Source: Roseomonas sp. E05 (GTDB lineage Bacteria; Pseudomonadota; Alphaproteobacteria; Acetobacterales; Acetobacteraceae). Taken from it: a DNA stretch of 64,000 nt. Below the pieces are notes generated by a model. The model saw nothing but the letters and a program-made list of their open reading frames with translations, was not told the origin of the DNA and ran no database searches. Shown one piece after another: positions 56,858 to 64,000 of this stretch; positions within the stretch are counted from its first letter, which is position 1; every line of letters begins with the position of its first letter. The stretch lies in assembly GCF_030063475.1 (NCBI RefSeq), contig NZ_JASIRT010000004.1, positions 186,001 through 250,000 on the forward strand, read 5' to 3'. The translations under genes were made by a program, and so were the position numbers.

Positions 56858-59589
56858 TTGGCGGATGATACTGCGCTGTGTGCTGCGGCAACAGCTTCGT
56901 GAGCCGTTTTGGCGGAATCATTGCCGCCATGCAGCATGCGCAGGCGATAGAGCGCCTCTAGCGCTTCCCGTGGCGAGAGTGTATCCGGGTCCAGCGCCTC
57001 CAGCGCGTGCAGGGCGGGGTGGAATGTGTCCTGCGGTTGTGGCTCGGGCGTCGGGGGCGCGGCGGCGCGGCCATGGAACAGCGGCAGTTCCTCGGCCAGC
57101 GGCTCCAGCCCGCCCGCCCGCTCCTCCAGCGCCGCCAGCACCGCGCCGGCCCGCTGCACCACCGCGCGCGGCACGCCGGCGAGGCGCGCCACATGCAGCC
57201 CCCAGGACTTCTCCGCCGCGCCGGGACCGACCAGGTGCTGGAACACCACCTCGCCGCGATGCTCGCGCACCTTCATATGCGCCAGCTGCAGCTCCGGCAG
57301 CTTGCCCCCGAGCGCCGTCAGCTCATGGAAGTGGGTGGCGAAGACGGCGCGGCAGCGGATGCGGTCGTGCAGCGCCTCCAGCACGCTCCAGGCGATGGCC
57401 AGCCCGTCCCAGGTGGCGGTGCCGCGCCCGACCTCGTCCAGCACCACCAGCGAGCGGGATGTGGCCTGGTTCAGGATGGCGGCGGTCTCCGTCATCTCCA
57501 CCATGAAGGTGGAGCGCCCGCCGGCGATGTCGTCCGCCGCGCCGACGCGCGAGAACAGCCGGTCCACCAGCCCGATCCGCGCCGCGGCCGCCGGCACAAA
57601 GAGCCCGGCCTGGGCCAGCACCACCATGATGGCGTTCTGCCGGAGGAAGGTGGACTTGCCCGCCATGTTCGGCCCGGTCAGCAGGCAGAGCCGCTGCCCC
57701 GGCGAAAGGTCGGCGTCATTGGGCACGAAGGCCGGCCCGCGGTTGCGCGCCAGCGCCGCCTCGACCACGGGGTGGCGCCCCTGGCGGATGCGGAACTCGG
57801 GCCGCTCCACCATCTCCGGCCGGCACCAGCCGCCCTCGACGGCGAGCGCCGCGGCGGCGGCGTGGATGTCCACTTCCGCCATGGCCGCCGCGGCGGCGTC
57901 GATGCCGCGCGCCGCGCGCAGGCAGAGGTCGCGCAGGTGGCGCACCACGGCGGCCTCGCGCCGCGCCGCCTGCTCGCCGGCGGCGGCCAGCTTGCGGTCC
58001 AGCTCGGCCAGTGCGGCGCAGGTGAAGCGGTGCGCATTGGCCATGGTCTGCCGGTGCACCGGCGCCTGCGGCGTGCCGGCCAGCTTCGGCGGCGGCGCGC
58101 GCAGCAGCTTCTCGCCGGCCGCCGCCGGCATCTCGGCGAGAAAGCCGAACTGCTGGTGGTGGCGGATCTTCAGGCTGGCCACGCCCCAGGCCTGGGCGAG
58201 GTCGAGCTGCATCGCCGCGATGGCGCCGCGCGCGTCGTCGCGCATCCGGCGCAGCGCGTCCAGCTCGCCGTCATAGCCGGCGGCGACGATGTTGCCGTCC
58301 TCCAGCCGCGCCGGCAGTTCGGCGGCCAGCGCGCGCGCCAGCTCGCCGCGCGGCGAGTCCGCCGGCAGCAGCGCCGCGCGCGCGCCCTCCAGCAGCGCGG
58401 GAAGCGGCGCCGCTTCCGTCTGCCCCTGGGCCAGCGCGTCGGCCATCATCTCGGCGCGCTCCAGGCTGTCGCGGATGGCGGCGAGGTCGCGCGGCGCGAA
58501 GCGGTCGAGCGCCAGTCGCGCCAGGGCGCGGGCCATGTCCGGCGCCCCCTTCAGCGCGGCGCGCAGCCCGGCCGCCAGCGGCGGCGCCTCCAGCAGGGCC
58601 TGCACCGCGTCGTGCCGCGCCGCGATCGCCGCCGCCTCGGTCAGCGGCGCGCCCAGCCGCGCGGCGAGTTCGCGGCAGCCGGCGGCGGTCAGCGTGCGGT
58701 CCACCGCCCCGAGCAGGCAGTTGCGCGTCTCGCCGCGCTCGCTCTTCAGGATCTCCAGCGAGCGGCGGGTGGCGGCGTCCATCCGCAGCGTCGCGCGCCC
58801 GCCCTGCGGCTCCGGCGGGCGCAGGCGCGGCGCCGCCTCGCCCTGGGTGCGGCGGACATAGTCGAGCGCCAGCGCGCAGGCGGCCAGCTCCGCCTCGGTG
58901 AAGCTGCCGAACCCCTCCAGCGTGGCCACCTCGAAGAAGCCGGCCAGCCGCCCCGCCGGGTCGCGCGCCGGCTCCAGGTGGCTGACCCGCTCGGTGAAGG
59001 GCCGCAGCGCCGCCAGCTCGGAAAGCTCCTCCGGCACCAGAACCTCGGCGGGATCGAGCCGCGCCAGCAGCGCGGGCAGCTCGGCCACCGGCAGCGTCTC
59101 GCAGGCGAAGGCGCCGGTGGAGAGGTCGGCCCAGGCGGCGCCCCACTCCCCCTCGGCGCGCGCCAGTGCCAGCAGCCAGGCCGGGCGGGCGCCGTCCAGC
59201 AGCGCCTCCTCCGTCACCGTGCCCGGCGTGACCAGCCGCACCACCTCGCGCCGGATGGTCGGCGCCTTGCGCGCCTTGGCCTGCTCCGGCGTCTCCCGCT
59301 GCTCGCAGATGGCGACGCGGAAGCCGTGGCGGATCAGCCGCGCCAGGTAGTTCTCCATGGCGTGCACCGGCACGCCCGCCATCGGCACCGGCTCGCCGCG
59401 ATGCTCGCCCCGGTGGGAGACCGCCAGCCCCAGCGCCTCGCCCGCCCGCGCCGCGTCGTCGAAGAACAGCTCGAAGAAGTCGCCCATGCGGAAGAAGACG
59501 AGCGCATCCGGATGCGCCTGCTTGGCGGCGAACCACTGCGCGAGGGCCGGCGTCGCGCCCTCGGGCGAGGGGTAGGGGCGGGAGGTCAT
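56854..59589 (-). CDS. mutS: DNA mismatch repair ATPase
   Basis: The 911-residue protein recognises base mismatches and starts repair with MutL. The mismatch-binding FxE motif is in FFRMGDFFELFFDD (about residues 34-47). The Walker A motif is GPNMAGKSTFLRQ, followed by GRSTFMVEMTETAAILN, LVVLDEVGRGTATWDGLAIAW (Walker B) and VFATHFHELTAL. It ends in a short region before the 4-nt overlap with glnD. The mutS-glnD linkage is usual in this lineage. Confidence 0.97.
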   Translation of the reverse strand: MTSRPYPSPEGATPALAQWFAAKQAHPDALVFFRMGDFFELFFDDAARAGEALGLAVSHRGEHRGEPVPMAGVPVHAMENYLARLIRHGFRVAICEQRETPEQAKARKAPTIRREVVRLVTPGTVTEEALLDGARPAWLLALARAEGEWGAAWADLSTGAFACETLPVAELPALLARLDPAEVLVPEELSELAALRPFTERVSHLEPARDPAGRLAGFFEVATLEGFGSFTEAELAACALALDYVRRTQGEAAPRLRPPEPQGGRATLRMDAATRRSLEILKSERGETRNCLLGAVDRTLTAAGCRELAARLGAPLTEAAAIAARHDAVQALLEAPPLAAGLRAALKGAPDMARALARLALDRFAPRDLAAIRDSLERAEMMADALAQGQTEAAPLPALLEGARAALLPADSPRGELARALAAELPARLEDGNIVAAGYDGELDALRRMRDDARGAIAAMQLDLAQAWGVASLKIRHHQQFGFLAEMPAAAGEKLLRAPPPKLAGTPQAPVHRQTMANAHRFTCAALAELDRKLAAAGEQAARREAAVVRHLRDLCLRAARGIDAAAAAMAEVDIHAAAAALAVEGGWCRPEMVERPEFRIRQGRHPVVEAALARNRGPAFVPNDADLSPGQRLCLLTGPNMAGKSTFLRQNAIMVVLAQAGLFVPAAAARIGLVDRLFSRVGAADDIAGGRSTFMVEMTETAAILNQATSRSLVVLDEVGRGTATWDGLAIAWSVLEALHDRIRCRAVFATHFHELTALGGKLPELQLAHMKVREHRGEVVFQHLVGPGAAEKSWGLHVARLAGVPRAVVQRAGAVLAALEERAGGLEPLAEELPLFHGRAAAPPTPEPQPQDTFHPALHALEALDPDTLSPREALEALYRLRMLHGGNDSAKTAHEAVAAAHSAVSSAK

Positions 59590-59628
59590 CCCCCTTTCCT
59601 AGAGCAGGTCACGGCGGCGGGGGAAGCA

Positions 59629-59756
59629 GCGGGGGAGAATGAATTCTCCCCCGCGCCCCCTCTTCTTTTTTCTGTTCGTTTGGCGTTCCCCTGCGGCCTG
59701 GCGCGCGCATGACTGGCAGAAAAAAGATGGGGGTCTGGGGGAATTCATTCCCCCAG
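59629..59756. repeat. Family A paired inverted repeat (short form)
   Basis: GGGGGAGAATGAATTCTCCC with a CCTCTTC-T-run on the left and AGAAAAAAGATGGGGGTC with a second GAATTC core on the right. It lies in the 236-bp gap between divergent mutS and the binding-protein gene, where it cannot be a normal terminator. A short family B-like end (CTAGAGCAGGTCACG) is at 59599. Confidence 0.8.
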
Positions 59757-59825
59757 CCTTCTTGGCACCCCGGGGAGAGGCGGGCAGGGTGCGCCCCCAG
59801 GAAAGCACCAAGGGGCAAGACCACC

Positions 59826-61403
59826 ATGAACCTGCACCGCCGCACCTTTCTCGGCGCCGGCGCCGCGCTGCTCGCCGCGCCGGCGCTCGCCCAGGGCAGC
59901 AAGGGCAGCAGCACGCTGCGCTTCATCCCGCAGGCCAATCTGAGCGCGCTGGACCCGATCTGGACCACCGCCACCGTCACCGCCAACCACGGCTACTACG
60001 TCTTCGACGTGCTCTATGCCGTGAACAGGGCGGGCGAGGTGAAGCCGCAGATGGCCGAGGGCCACGAGGTCTCGGAGGACGGGCTGCGCTGGCGCATCCG
60101 CCTGCGCCCGAACCTGAAGTTCCACGATGGCGAGCCCGTGCGCGCGGCCGACTGCGTCGCCAGCCTCAAGCGCTGGGCGGCGCGCGACGGCTTCGGCCAG
60201 CTGCTCGCCAAGGTGGTGGAGGAGTGGCGCGCGGCGGATGACCGCACCATCGAGATCCGCCTCACCCGGCCCTTCCCGCTGCTGCCGCTGGCGATCGGCA
60301 AGCCGGACGCCAATGCCGCCTTCATCATGCCCGAGCGCCTCGCCAGGACCGATGCCAACAAGGCCGTCACGGAGATGGTGGGCTCCGGCCCCTATCGCTT
60401 CCTGGCCGGCGAGTACAATTCCGGCAGCCGCGTGGCCTACGAGAAGTTCGACGGCTACGTGCCGCGCGACGAGCCGCCCGACGCCGCCGCCGGCGGCAAG
60501 GTCGCGCATTTCCAGCGCATCGAATGGATGATCATCCCTGACCCCGCCACCGCCGCGGCGGCGCTGATGAACGGCGAGGCCGACTGGTGGGAGCGCCCGC
60601 TCTCCGACCTGCAGCCGATGCTGGCCAGCAACCGCGACATCCGCCGCGAGGTGACGGACCCGGCCGGCCGGCTGGCGCTGATGCGGCTGAACTGTCTGCA
60701 CCCGCCCTTCAACGACGTGAAGGTCCGGCGCGCCGTGCTGCAGTCGGTGATCCAGGAGAACTACATGCGCGCCAGCCAGGGCGACGACACCTCCACCTGG
60801 ACCGACACGCGCAGCATCTTCCCCAAGCACACGCCCTACTACCAGGACCATGCCGACCTGATGCCGGGCGACCTCGACAAGGCCCGCGCCACGCTGAAGG
60901 AGGCCGGCTACACCGACCAGAAGACCGTCATCATCAACCCGACCGACTTTCCCGATATCGGCCCGCTCGGCCAGGTGACGGCGGACGCGCTGAAGCGCAT
61001 CGGCATGAACGTCGATCTGGCGGAGAGCGACTGGGGCACGGTGATCCAGCGGCGCGGCTCGCGCGAGCCGGTGGAGAAGGGCGGCTGGAGCATCTTCCAC
61101 ACCACCGGTCCCTCCTCCTACTACGGCAACCCGGCGATGTCCCCGCTGATCCGCGGCCAGGGCGCCGAGGGCTGGTTCGGCTGGTGGAAGAGCGACCGCG
61201 CCGAGGCGCTGACGCAGGAATGGCTCTACGCCAAGGACGATGCGGCGCAGCGCAAGGCGGCGCTGGAGCTGGGCCGGCTCGGCCTGGAGGAGGTTTCCAC
61301 CGTCCCGCTCGGCCAGTTCACCATCCGCACCGCCTTCCGCAAGGACATCACCGGCATCCTGGAGGCCCCGGCGCCCCTCCCCTGGAACGTCCGGCGGACC
61401 TGA
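59826..61403 (+). CDS. ABC transporter substrate-binding protein, family 5
   Basis: The 525-residue protein has a twin-arginine-type leader (HRRTFLGAGAALLAAPALAQG, cleavage near 22). The family 5 (SBP_bac_5) body shows YVFDVLYAVNRAGEVKPQMAEGHEVSEDGLRWRIRLRPNLKFHDGEPVRAADCVASLKRW, MVGSGPYRF and VRRAVLQSVIQENYM. Family 5 proteins bind peptides, nickel or opines in the periplasm. No permease or ATPase gene is next to it; it stands alone between mutS and maeB. Substrate unknown. Confidence 0.92.
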   Translation: MNLHRRTFLGAGAALLAAPALAQGSKGSSTLRFIPQANLSALDPIWTTATVTANHGYYVFDVLYAVNRAGEVKPQMAEGHEVSEDGLRWRIRLRPNLKFHDGEPVRAADCVASLKRWAARDGFGQLLAKVVEEWRAADDRTIEIRLTRPFPLLPLAIGKPDANAAFIMPERLARTDANKAVTEMVGSGPYRFLAGEYNSGSRVAYEKFDGYVPRDEPPDAAAGGKVAHFQRIEWMIIPDPATAAAALMNGEADWWERPLSDLQPMLASNRDIRREVTDPAGRLALMRLNCLHPPFNDVKVRRAVLQSVIQENYMRASQGDDTSTWTDTRSIFPKHTPYYQDHADLMPGDLDKARATLKEAGYTDQKTVIINPTDFPDIGPLGQVTADALKRIGMNVDLAESDWGTVIQRRGSREPVEKGGWSIFHTTGPSSYYGNPAMSPLIRGQGAEGWFGWWKSDRAEALTQEWLYAKDDAAQRKAALELGRLGLEEVSTVPLGQFTIRTAFRKDITGILEAPAPLPWNVRRT

Positions 61404-61407
61404 GAAA

Positions 61408-61532
61408 GGTCGGGGGGAAGGAATTCCCCCCGAACCCCCCATCTTCTTTCTGTCCGTGGAAGGGCTCGCGGGCCGCCGGCGCGGGAACCCGGGGAAAGAA
61501 GAAGGGGGGCGGGGAAATTCATTCCCCCGGCC
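61408..61532. repeat. Family A paired inverted repeat (short form)
   Basis: GGGGGGAAGGAATTCCCCCC and ATCTTCTTTCTG on the left; GAAAGAAGAAGGGGGGC and a degenerate core GGGGAAATTCATTCCCCC on the right. It is between two rightward genes. Confidence 0.8.
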
Positions 61533-61634
61533 TTTGCCGCGCTCGCGTTCTACCGCACCCGCGAAGCGGCTGCCTTTCGCGCATCGCCCGGGACCGACAT
61601 AAAGGGGGGTGAGAAGCACGGGAGCCCCGAGGAC

Positions 61635-63932
61635 ATGGACGACGCGAAGAAAATGCCAGTGGGCGACACCCGCACCGCCCGCATCACCGCCGAGGAGGCG
61701 CTCGCCCTGCATGCGGAAGGCAAGCCGGGCAAGCTGGAGATCCGCCTCACCAAGCCGCTGACCACGGCGCGCGACCTGTCGCTGGCCTATTCGCCCGGCG
61801 TGGCCGAGCCCTGCCTGCACATCCACCGCGACCCGGCGCTGGCCTATGACTACACCGCCAAGGGCAACATGGTGGCGGTCATCTCGAACGGCACCGCCGT
61901 GCTCGGCCTCGGCAACCTCGGCGCGCTGGCCTCCAAGCCGGTGATGGAGGGCAAGGCCGCGCTGTTCAAGCGCTTCGCCGACGTGGACGCCATCGACCTC
62001 TGCATCTCCACCGAGGACGTGGACGAGTTCGTCAACGCCGTGCGCTATCTCGGCCCCTCCTTCGGCGGCATCAACCTGGAGGACATCAAGGCCCCGGAAT
62101 GCTTCGTCATCGAGCAGCGCCTGCGCGAGCTGATGGACATCCCGGTCTTCCATGACGACCAGCACGGCACCGCCATCGTCGCCGCCGCCGGGCTGATCAA
62201 CGCCTGCCACCTGACCGGCCGCGCGCTGTCGGAAACCCGCCTCGTCATCAACGGCGCGGGTTCCGCCGCCATCGCCTGCGCCGAGCTGGTGAAGGCGATG
62301 GGCATGAAGCCCGAGAACATCCTGATGTGCGACACCAAGGGCGTGCTCTACCGCGGCCGCGAGCAGGGCATGAACCAGTGGAAGTCGGCGCACGCCGTCA
62401 CCACCGACCGCCGCACCCTCGCCCAGGCGCTGGAAGGGGCGGACGCCTTCTTCGGCCTCTCGGTGAAGGGCGCCGTGACCGCCGACATGGTCCGCGCGAT
62501 GGCGCCGAACCCGATCATCTTCGCCATGGCCAACCCCGACCCCGAGATCACCCCGGACGAGGCGCGCGCCGTCCGCCCGGACGTCATCATCGCGACGGGC
62601 CGCTCGGACTACCCGAACCAGGTCAACAACGTCCTCGGCTTCCCCTTCATCTTCCGCGGCGCGCTCGACGTCCGCGCCAGCACCATCAACGACGCGATGA
62701 AGGTCGCGGCGGCCGAGGCGCTGGCCATGCTGGCGCGCGAGGACGTGCCGGAGGAAGTCGCCGGCGCCGGCGGCGGCAAGGGCCTGCGCTTCGGCCCGGA
62801 ATACATCATCCCGCACGCCTTCGACCCGCGGCTGATCGCCCGCGTCTCCCCCGCCGTCGCCAGGGCGGCGATGGAGACCGGCGTCGCCCGCCGCCCGCTC
62901 CCCGACCTCAACCGCTATTCCCGCGGCCTCGCCGGGCGCCTGGATGCCGCCGTCAACGCGCTGGAGATCATCACCGAGCGCCTGAAGGCCAATCCGCGCA
63001 AGGTGGTCTTCGCCGAGGGCGAGGAGGAGAAGGTCATCCGCGCCGCCATCGCCTACCGCCAGTCCGGCTACGGCACCCCCGTGCTGGTCGGGCGGGAGGA
63101 CCGCATCAACGCCACCGTCGCCGCGCTCGGCATCCCGCTGCCGGAAGGCGTCGAGATCCACAACGCCCGCCTCTCCGACAGCAACCGCCGCTACGCCGAG
63201 CACCTCTATGCCCGCAAGCAGCGCCAGGGCTTCCTGTTCCGCGACTGCCAGCGCCTGGTGAACCAGGACCGCAACGCCTTCGGCGCCTGCATGGTGGCCC
63301 TCGGCGACGCCGACGCCATGGTCTCCGGCATCACCCGCTCCACCAACGACACGCTGGAGAACGTGCGGCTCGCCATCGACACCGCGCCGGAAACGGTGCT
63401 CTTCGGCCTGACGCTGATGCTGGCGCGCCGCTCCGGCACCGTGCTGGTGGCCGACACCGCCATCCACGAGCGGCCGGATGCCGCGACGCTGGCCGGCATC
63501 GCCATCCAGTCCGCCGCCGAGGCCCGCAAGCTCGGCCTGACCCCGCGCGTCGCCTTCCTCTCCTTCTCCACCTTCGGCGATCCGGGCGGCACCATCACCG
63601 GCCCGCTGCGCGAGGCGGTGCGCCTGCTCGACCAGAAGGGCGTGGACTTCGAGTACGACGGCGAAATGGCCGCCGACGTGGCGCTGAACCCGCAGCTCCG
63701 CGCGCTCTACCCCTTCTGCCGCCTGACCGGCCCGGCCAACATCCTGGTCATGCCCGGCCTGCACGCCGCCCACATCCTGACCAAGGCGGTGCCGCACCTG
63801 ACCAGCGCCACCACCATCGGGCCGCTGCTGGTCGGCCTGGAGAAGCCGGTGCAGCTCGTGAACATGGGCAGCACCGTTACCCAGATCCTGGAAATGGCCT
63901 GCCTCGCCGCGCACGCCTCGATCCGGCGCTGA
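61635..63932 (+). CDS. maeB: NADP-type malic enzyme fused to phosphotransacetylase domain
   Basis: This 765-residue enzyme converts malate to pyruvate and CO2, giving NAD(P)H. The malic domain (about 20-160) has [41 protein letters not shown] and [17 protein letters not shown]. The NAD(P)-binding domain (about 165-400) has [28 protein letters not shown] and [22 protein letters not shown]. From about 430 comes a phosphotransacetylase-like domain ([22 protein letters not shown] to [16 protein letters not shown]), usually regulatory and inactive as an acetyltransferase. It is one of the three genes of the glnD-mutS-maeB neighbourhood. Confidence 0.96.
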   Translation: MDDAKKMPVGDTRTARITAEEALALHAEGKPGKLEIRLTKPLTTARDLSLAYSPGVAEPCLHIHRDPALAYDYTAKGNMVAVISNGTAVLGLGNLGALASKPVMEGKAALFKRFADVDAIDLCISTEDVDEFVNAVRYLGPSFGGINLEDIKAPECFVIEQRLRELMDIPVFHDDQHGTAIVAAAGLINACHLTGRALSETRLVINGAGSAAIACAELVKAMGMKPENILMCDTKGVLYRGREQGMNQWKSAHAVTTDRRTLAQALEGADAFFGLSVKGAVTADMVRAMAPNPIIFAMANPDPEITPDEARAVRPDVIIATGRSDYPNQVNNVLGFPFIFRGALDVRASTINDAMKVAAAEALAMLAREDVPEEVAGAGGGKGLRFGPEYIIPHAFDPRLIARVSPAVARAAMETGVARRPLPDLNRYSRGLAGRLDAAVNALEIITERLKANPRKVVFAEGEEEKVIRAAIAYRQSGYGTPVLVGREDRINATVAALGIPLPEGVEIHNARLSDSNRRYAEHLYARKQRQGFLFRDCQRLVNQDRNAFGACMVALGDADAMVSGITRSTNDTLENVRLAIDTAPETVLFGLTLMLARRSGTVLVADTAIHERPDAATLAGIAIQSAAEARKLGLTPRVAFLSFSTFGDPGGTITGPLREAVRLLDQKGVDFEYDGEMAADVALNPQLRALYPFCRLTGPANILVMPGLHAAHILTKAVPHLTSATTIGPLLVGLEKPVQLVNMGSTVTQILEMACLAAHASIRR

Positions 63933-63938
63933 GGGAAA

Positions 63939-64000
63939 AAGGTCGGGGGGAAGGAATTCCCCCCGAACCCCCCATCTTTTTTCTGTCAGCCCGTGCGGCG
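63939..64000 (+). repeat. Family A repeat, left half at the window end
   Basis: GGGGGGAAGGAATTCCCCCC, CCCCCCATC and a T-run before CTGTCAG follow the maeB stop. The right half, if present, lies beyond the window. Confidence 0.75.

Noticed and set aside
987-64000. CRISPR array from the many short repeats
   Set aside because: Copies are dispersed in gaps between genes, not regularly spaced with spacers, and no cas gene is present.
1-64000. tRNA, rRNA or tmRNA genes
   Set aside because: No cloverleaf-like or rRNA-like segment was noticed in any gap. A tRNAscan or Infernal run would settle this.

Overview
The window reads as ordinary chromosome of a very GC-rich alphaproteobacterium. The best fit is a Roseomonas-like member of the Acetobacteraceae (Rhodospirillales). 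The reasons are the pervasive GC-rich third codon positions, Bug-type tricarboxylate-transporter binding proteins, the linked glnD-mutS-maeB genes, the secB/tim44/mltA/smr neighbourhood, and short hairpin repeats between genes. This placement is inference. I saw no rRNA, tRNA, CRISPR array, insertion sequence or prophage. Almost all genes are intact, and the opposite strand of most of them carries long open frames that are artefacts of GC content.

Layout. 1-12.8 kb: an amidohydrolase cut by the window edge, LysE-type and DASS-type transporters, ferredoxin-NADP reductase, two GNAT acetyltransferases, a YihY membrane protein, an esterase-like phytase-family protein behind a Pho-box-like site, an MscS channel, and DUF1194, PRC-barrel and DUF421 proteins. 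13-17 kb: ExoD, then a decayed lysR/bug pair, phnW and a DUF4919 lipoprotein candidate. 17-24 kb: a methionine/cobalamin block in which a divergent promoter with a strong palindrome drives an ArsR-methyltransferase fusion and metH; a CDF exporter and a PduO-type cobalamin adenosyltransferase follow. 24-30 kb: ClC channel, RluA pseudouridine synthase, a branched-chain aminotransferase-like enzyme, D-cysteine desulfhydrase and a SpoU methyltransferase. 30-35 kb: a Bug binding protein, an exported hydratase-fold protein, then hisF-hisE-HIT-sirB1. 35-39 kb: a leftward operon coaBC-dut-moeB-dsrE-SH3. 39-45 kb: a small exported protein downstream of a perfect Pho box, an XRE regulator, an NTF2/hydrolase pair, ubiE, murJ and secB. 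45-53 kb: tim44, mltA, smr and a lutA/lutBC set split onto opposite strands. 52.7-54 kb: three small exported proteins of related leader sequence, one with 26-residue repeats. 54-64 kb: glnD-mutS, an orphan family-5 binding protein, and a malic enzyme fused to a phosphotransacetylase domain.

The most striking non-coding content is three families of structured repeats that fill nearly every gap. Family A (14 loci) consists of GAATTC-cored hairpins with T-rich flanks, usually as inverted pairs that could fold into one long cruciform. Family B (4 copies) is a 60-150 bp element whose arms co-vary and whose ends supply or overlap TAG stop codons. Family C (6 loci) consists of 8-11 bp stem hairpins with mostly 3-nt loops; three copies share a TGA loop and have compensatory arm changes. 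The other unusual items are the exported repeat-protein cluster, the ArsR-methyltransferase operator, the two Pho-box-like sites, the secreted hydratase and the apparent inversion that split lutABC.
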